From Clostridia bacterium (GTDB lineage: Bacteria; Bacillota; Clostridia; Christensenellales; Aristaeellaceae): a stretch of 9,187 nucleotides of DNA. This document shows positions 5,603-9,187 of the stretch, in pieces (position 1 is the stretch's first letter; each line of letters starts with the position of its first letter). The notes beneath the pieces were generated by a model. That model worked only from the letters and a program-made list of their open reading frames with translations, made no database searches and was not told where the DNA came from. Made by a program: the position numbers and the translations under genes. The DNA is taken from positions 1 through 9,187 of the forward strand of contig JAKSQG010000063.1 of NCBI GenBank assembly GCA_024404275.1, written 5' to 3'.

Positions 5603-6135
5603 CACAGACCTCGGGTATAGGGCGAAAAGCAGGCGGGGCAAACGATCTCGCCGTTTTGCAGATGCGCAAAGCTTTCAGCGAAGGATTCGCCGCACCGGCT
5701 GCACATGCAGGATTTGAAGATACGTGCCTTTTCCGGCAAAGGCTGCTTTGCTTCCTTCACGGCAAACATCTCATGATAATCGCCGTCCATCAGCCAGTCG
5801 TGACGTTCCTGTTTGGTCTTGTCGGGCGTCGCCAGCAGCACCAGGCGGAAGGACTTGCCGTCGCTGCGCCGATAGAACGAAAAGGCGTTCTTGCCCTGCA
5901 GGTTGAACAAAAGGTTGCCCTTGCCCACCGTGCAGGAGAGCAGTGCCTGAATGGCATCCACGCCGCAGGCATCCGACTCGCTGATGCACACCAGCTCCTC
6001 ATCCACGGCGCCGCGATCGATGCCCAGCAGCTCCATGGCGTACAGTGCGGCACGGAAGCCCACCGCCAGACCGCCGCAGGCATGACCGTGAAACGCCACG
6101 CATTTATTCCAAAGCGGTTCCAGTTCCTTTTGCAT
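5602..6135 (-). CDS. FmdE-family protein with C-terminal zinc ribbon
   Basis: Small cytoplasmic protein (177 aa) of the FmdE family, named after a protein encoded with molybdenum formylmethanofuran dehydrogenase in methanogens. In bacteria its biochemical role is not established; links to metal or molybdopterin enzymes are suggested mainly by gene context. Family motifs: FHGHACGG at 15-22 (H16, H18 and C20 as likely metal ligands; methanogen proteins usually read CPG where this has CGG), ESDACGVDAIQ at 53-63, and LSCTVGKGNL at 66-75. A C-terminal zinc ribbon has C145/C148 (CSRC) and C166/C169 (CPAC), with C143 beside it. ATG follows a GGGGG-type ribosome site; 12 nt separate it from the upstream permease gene, and it overlaps the TPR gene by one base. 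Co-expression with a nickel/peptide-type importer suggests handling of an imported metal or cofactor, which is inference. Confidence 0.87.
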   Translation of the reverse strand: MQKELEPLWNKCVAFHGHACGGLAVGFRAALYAMELLGIDRGAVDEELVCISESDACGVDAIQALLSCTVGKGNLLFNLQGKNAFSFYRRSDGKSFRLVLLATPDKTKQERHDWLMDGDYHEMFAVKEAKQPLPEKARIFKSCMCSRCGESFAESFAHLQNGEIVCPACFSPYTRGL

Positions 6136-6147
6136 GAAATATCCCCC

Positions 6148-6957
6148 TTACGAATGACGGATCTCGGTCTGCTTTTTTTCAAAATGCAGGCTGATCAGAT
6201 AAAAGGACAGCGACAGCAGCATGATGCACACGCCGGGCGACAGCAGATAGGCATACGCCTGACGCAGAAAGGCACCGCGCTTGTACGCAAGGCTGATCAT
6301 CGTACCCCACGTGGGGTGATACAGATCGCCGAAGCCGAGGAAGCTCAATGTGGATTCCATCATGATGCAGCTGTTCACCCCCAGAAGGAAGCGGGAGATG
6401 AGCACATCATACAGGTTGGGGATCAGATGGTGCACCACGATGTGTCCCCTGCTGTATCCCTGAATGCGGCAGTTTTCCACAAACGGCTGCAGGTTCAGAT
6501 GGATCACCTTGGCGCGGATATTGCGGGCGGTGCCTGCCCAGCTGAAGATAGCAATAAGCATGATCAGCACGGTATCGCTGCTGCCAAGGAAGGTCGCCAG
6601 CCCGATCAGCGTCGCAAGGCGCGGCAGCGATACAAACACGTTGATCATGCTGTTCATCAGTTTGCCGATGATGCCGCTGCCCGCCGCCGCCACGCCGATG
6701 ACGGTGCCAAGCGCCATCGTCAGCAATGAACTGATCAGACCGATCTGAAGCGTCTGACGGGTACCGCCGATCAGTTCGGCAAAGATATCATAGCCCAGTG
6801 AATTGGTGCCAAGCGGATGTGCTCCCCCGGGCTTCAGCCACGGACGGAACATTTCCTTTGTGCCGTAAGGCGTAAACAAGGACGGAAAAGCCGCCGCCAG
6901 CAAAAAGACCGCCAGCAGTGCCAGCCCCAGTATCAGCGGAAGACGGTGCTTTTTCAT
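6148..6957 (-). CDS. ABC importer permease, DppC/NikC/OppC type
   Basis: Integral inner-membrane subunit (269 aa) of a peptide/nickel-family importer; pairs with the permease encoded just upstream. The first membrane helix is at about 6-27. The family signature HPLGTNSLGYDIFAELIGG is at 47-65, with further hydrophobic helices around 71-92, 104-124, 128-141, 183-200 and 236-257. The EAA-type loop that contacts the ATPase is at about 160-182 (ENCRIQGYSRGHIVVHHLIPN). ESTLSFLGFG (201-210) followed by PTWGTMI is typical of DppC proteins. Its ATG lies inside the stop of the upstream gene (ATGA, 4-nt overlap), so the two are translationally coupled. Sequence alone does not tell dipeptide from nickel, metallophore or other substrates. 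Confidence 0.92.
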   Translation of the reverse strand: MKKHRLPLILGLALLAVFLLAAAFPSLFTPYGTKEMFRPWLKPGGAHPLGTNSLGYDIFAELIGGTRQTLQIGLISSLLTMALGTVIGVAAAGSGIIGKLMNSMINVFVSLPRLATLIGLATFLGSSDTVLIMLIAIFSWAGTARNIRAKVIHLNLQPFVENCRIQGYSRGHIVVHHLIPNLYDVLISRFLLGVNSCIMMESTLSFLGFGDLYHPTWGTMISLAYKRGAFLRQAYAYLLSPGVCIMLLSLSFYLISLHFEKKQTEIRHS

Positions 6958-7934
6958 TTTCCGTCACCTCCCGCCCGCACTTTGGGATCGATGAGCACGC
7001 AGATGAGATCGCTGACAATAATGGACAGCGTCATGATGAGCGTGGACATGAACAGAATGCCCTGCATCAGCGGATAATCCAGAGAATAGACCGCCTCCGT
7101 CAGCAAACTGCCCATACCATCCACCGAAAAGATGTTTTCGATCACGACCGAACCGCCGATGCACAGGCTCACGCTCATGCCGACCATGGTGATAAAGGGC
7201 TGTGCAATGTTTTTGAGGATGTAGCTGTATTTGATCCTGCGGTCAGAAAGCCCGCGTTCCCGCGCGTACAGCACATACTTTTCTTCGCACACCTGACTGA
7301 CCGTGTTGCGCATCAGCAGATAGCGGGAGGGCGCTGCCCCGATGGTCAGCGTCAGCACGGGCAGCACCAGATGATGCAGCCTGTCCAGCAAAAACGGCAT
7401 AAAGCCCGGCGCCACCTCGCTGCTGCTCAGCCCCGTATAGGGAAACCATCGATTACGGAAACAGAACAGAATCATCAGTATCAGTGCCAGCAAAAAGGAC
7501 GGCATGGTATTGATGACAATCTGAAAAGCCGTCGATACACGGTCAACGGCGCTGCCCTTCTTGTAGCCGCTGTGCAGTCCCCAGACCAGACCGATGAGCG
7601 TGCTGAAGATCACAGCAGGCAGCGTAATTTGAAGCGTGCTGCCCAGTCTGCCGCCGATCAGGGCAGACACGGGTGCCTCTTTTTTGTAGCTGTAGCCCAG
7701 CGTGCCGTCCACAAGGGAACGCAGATAGAAGCCGATTTGCGACAAGACCGGCTCATCCAGATGAAGGGCATGACGATAGAACTCCACCTGCGTGGGCGTC
7801 ATATCCTCCTCCGAAAAGCCGGTCAGATAGGCAATGGGGTTGCCGGGCAGCAGCCGCGGCAGAAAAAAGTTGAGTACAACGACCACAAGGAAGCACACCA
7901 GTGCCAGCAGAATGCCTTTTTTGTATTCCTTCAC
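6954..7934 (-). CDS. ABC importer permease, DppB/NikB/OppB type
   Basis: Integral membrane permease (326 aa) of the same importer. The N-terminal helix is at about 8-28, followed by an extracytoplasmic region with LGYSY (79-83) and a transmembrane core from about 100 to 315. The EAA-type loop is at 221-246 (YARERGLSDRRIKYSYILKN). ENIFSVDGMGSLLTEAV at 266-282 and the C-terminal DPKVR at 316-320 match the family signatures (usually DPRVR). The start is GTG at 7934, placed seven bases after AAGGAGG. It lies 29 nt downstream of the binding-protein gene and overlaps the next permease by 4 nt. No ATP-binding protein gene is found in the window, so the importer is incomplete here. Confidence 0.92.
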   Translation of the reverse strand: MKEYKKGILLALVCFLVVVVLNFFLPRLLPGNPIAYLTGFSEEDMTPTQVEFYRHALHLDEPVLSQIGFYLRSLVDGTLGYSYKKEAPVSALIGGRLGSTLQITLPAVIFSTLIGLVWGLHSGYKKGSAVDRVSTAFQIVINTMPSFLLALILMILFCFRNRWFPYTGLSSSEVAPGFMPFLLDRLHHLVLPVLTLTIGAAPSRYLLMRNTVSQVCEEKYVLYARERGLSDRRIKYSYILKNIAQPFITMVGMSVSLCIGGSVVIENIFSVDGMGSLLTEAVYSLDYPLMQGILFMSTLIMTLSIIVSDLICVLIDPKVRAGGDGK

Positions 7935-7963
7935 CGGTGTGCCTCCTTTCGGTCAGTTATCAA

Positions 7964-9187
7964 TTACTTTTGGGTCACAGTGAACCAGTTGGCCGCGTTG
8001 TTCAGACCAAACACGGCGTCCGCGGTCAGATTTTCCAGCGCGGAAGAATGCGCCAGCATCATGTTGTCCCAGTACAGGGCGATGAGCGGCATATGGGCGG
8101 CGTAATAATCCTGCAGCTTGGCAGCGCCCTCGTAATACGCTTCAGGGGTGGCAGCCGCGGTCATTTCGCCCAGGATAGCGAGGAAAGCCTCGTCAAACAC
8201 CTGACAGCCGCCCTGCACAGCGTGGGTGCCGTCCACATAGATAGAGCCCAGGCCGTTGCCCATGCCCATGCCCGCCGCGGTGTAGCCGTAAATGGCGGCT
8301 TCCATGGTGATGTTGTTCTCGGAGAACTTGTTGCTGGTCTTGGCGTTGTAGGAATCCTTGTCGATGGTCTCCAGATTGACCTGAATACCGAAGGCCTCCA
8401 GCTGCGTTTTGATCAGCTCGGCATAGCTGACGTGCGCTTCCTTGGCGGCATTGACCGTCAGGGTGAAGGCGGCAGCATTGCCCTCGGCATTCACATAGAT
8501 GCCATTGGCATTCTTCTGCGTGTAGCCGGCGGCAGCCATGAAGGCGGCGGCCTTTTCGGCATCACAGGTCAGCTTTTCGGTCTCCTTGTAGCCCACGGTG
8601 GTGGAGGGCACAAAGCCGCGGTTCGGGGTCTGCGCCCAGGCACTGCCGAAATAGAGCTTGAACACCTCGTAATCCAGCGCGGAGGCGACCGCCTGACGCA
8701 GGTTTTCATCGGTGAAGATGCCGTTGGCGTTGTTGAAAGCCAGCACAGCGGGGGCATTGGCGGCGGGAATGTTGACCAGGGTCACCTTGTCGCTTTCCGC
8801 CAGCACATCCTGATAGCTGCCGGATACGCCGGTGGAATAGTTCCACACCAGGTCGATATCCCCCTGCAGCAGCGCCAGATACATGGTATCCTCGTTGCCA
8901 AACAGCTGATATACGATCTTTTCCACATTGGGGCAGGCGGGATAATAGGGGTTCACAACGAAGGTGATGGTGCCTGCCTGCTTGTTGAAGCTTTCCATCT
9001 TGTACGGTCCGCAGGTGACGCGGGCATCGCTTTCGGTCACGGTGTCCTTGCCCTCATAGATGTGGGCGGGCATCACACGGAAGGAGGTCATGTTGCTCAG
9101 CTCACGCACATTGGCGGAAGCCAGCGTCAGCGAAATGCTGCGGCCATCCTCGGAAACGCTGTAGGCGGTGTACTTGGGAGCGGTGGT
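7964..9187 (-). CDS. ABC importer solute-binding protein, SBP_bac_5 (DppA/NikA/OppA) family, 5' end missing
   Basis: Extracellular, probably lipid-anchored solute receptor of the importer. The window holds 407 C-terminal residues; the family is usually about 500-540 aa, so roughly 100-130 residues, including any signal peptide and lipobox, lie beyond base 9187. Family features, counted from the first visible residue: the YTAYSVSEDGRSISLTL strand near the start, GPYKMESF at about 63-70 with NPYYPACPNVEKI shortly after, and FTDENLRQAVASALD at about 160-174, the typical segment near the hinge of the second lobe. The C-terminus ends WFTVTQK. No specific ligand residues can be assigned, so peptide, nickel-chelate or another cargo remain possible. 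First visible gene of the operon; its promoter is outside the window. An internal GTG at 9109 is not the true start because the coherent family sequence continues upstream. Confidence 0.9.
   Translation of the reverse strand, partial: TTAPKYTAYSVSEDGRSISLTLASANVRELSNMTSFRVMPAHIYEGKDTVTESDARVTCGPYKMESFNKQAGTITFVVNPYYPACPNVEKIVYQLFGNEDTMYLALLQGDIDLVWNYSTGVSGSYQDVLAESDKVTLVNIPAANAPAVLAFNNANGIFTDENLRQAVASALDYEVFKLYFGSAWAQTPNRGFVPSTTVGYKETEKLTCDAEKAAAFMAAAGYTQKNANGIYVNAEGNAAAFTLTVNAAKEAHVSYAELIKTQLEAFGIQVNLETIDKDSYNAKTSNKFSENNITMEAAIYGYTAAGMGMGNGLGSIYVDGTHAVQGGCQVFDEAFLAILGEMTAAATPEAYYEGAAKLQDYYAAHMPLIALYWDNMMLAHSSALENLTADAVFGLNNAANWFTVTQK

Noticed and set aside
5603..5641. Earlier in-frame start for the TPR gene
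   Set aside because: It lies within fmdE, has no convincing ribosome site, and the TGATG overlap start is more economical. It cannot be fully excluded.

Overview
All genes in this window lie on the minus strand, so the left edge of the window is the downstream end. The window suggests an anaerobic member of the Clostridia, most likely an Oscillospiraceae/Ruminococcaceae-type gut bacterium. The grounds are G+C-rich coding, strong AAGGAGG-type ribosome sites, consensus sigma-A promoters, a T-box tRNA-sensing leader, an electron-bifurcating NfnAB pair and an archaeal-type (probably non-discriminating) AspRS. The family assignment is an inference from gene content; there is no rRNA here to test it.

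Reading in the direction of transcription (right to left), there are three units. (1) An accessory operon at 9187-4835: a solute-binding protein (5' end beyond the window), two DppB/DppC-type permeases, an FmdE-family protein with a zinc ribbon, and a TPR protein. The genes are tightly packed with short gaps, a 4-nt overlap and a 1-nt overlap. No ATPase for the transporter is present, so it must be upstream or elsewhere. (2) nfnA-nfnB at 4674-2394, with its own consensus promoter and a leader carrying a terminator-like hairpin. The encoded complex couples NADPH, NADH and ferredoxin by flavin-based electron bifurcation. (3) hisS-aspS at 2200-1 (aspS truncated by the window edge), driven by a perfect TTGACA-17-TATAAT promoter whose -35 box overlaps the nfnB stop codon, followed by a T-box leader and terminator.

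The most unusual item is the T-box leader. From the predicted start site to the end of the terminator run it is only about 146 nt. Its Stem I appears reduced to a 4-bp stem and a loop at the extreme 5' end holding GAC (Asp) codons. The antiterminator bulge reads UGGC, which pairs with a G73 discriminator (tRNA-Asp or tRNA-Asn) and not with the C73 of tRNA-His. The sequence therefore argues that the operon is controlled by tRNA-Asp charging although hisS is the first gene.

The second item worth attention is the linkage of an FmdE-like metal/cofactor-type protein and a TPR protein to a nickel/peptide-type ABC importer. Its substrate and function cannot be settled from sequence alone. No tRNA, rRNA, CRISPR array, insertion sequence or plus-strand gene was found, and no gene-free stretch exceeds 300 bases.
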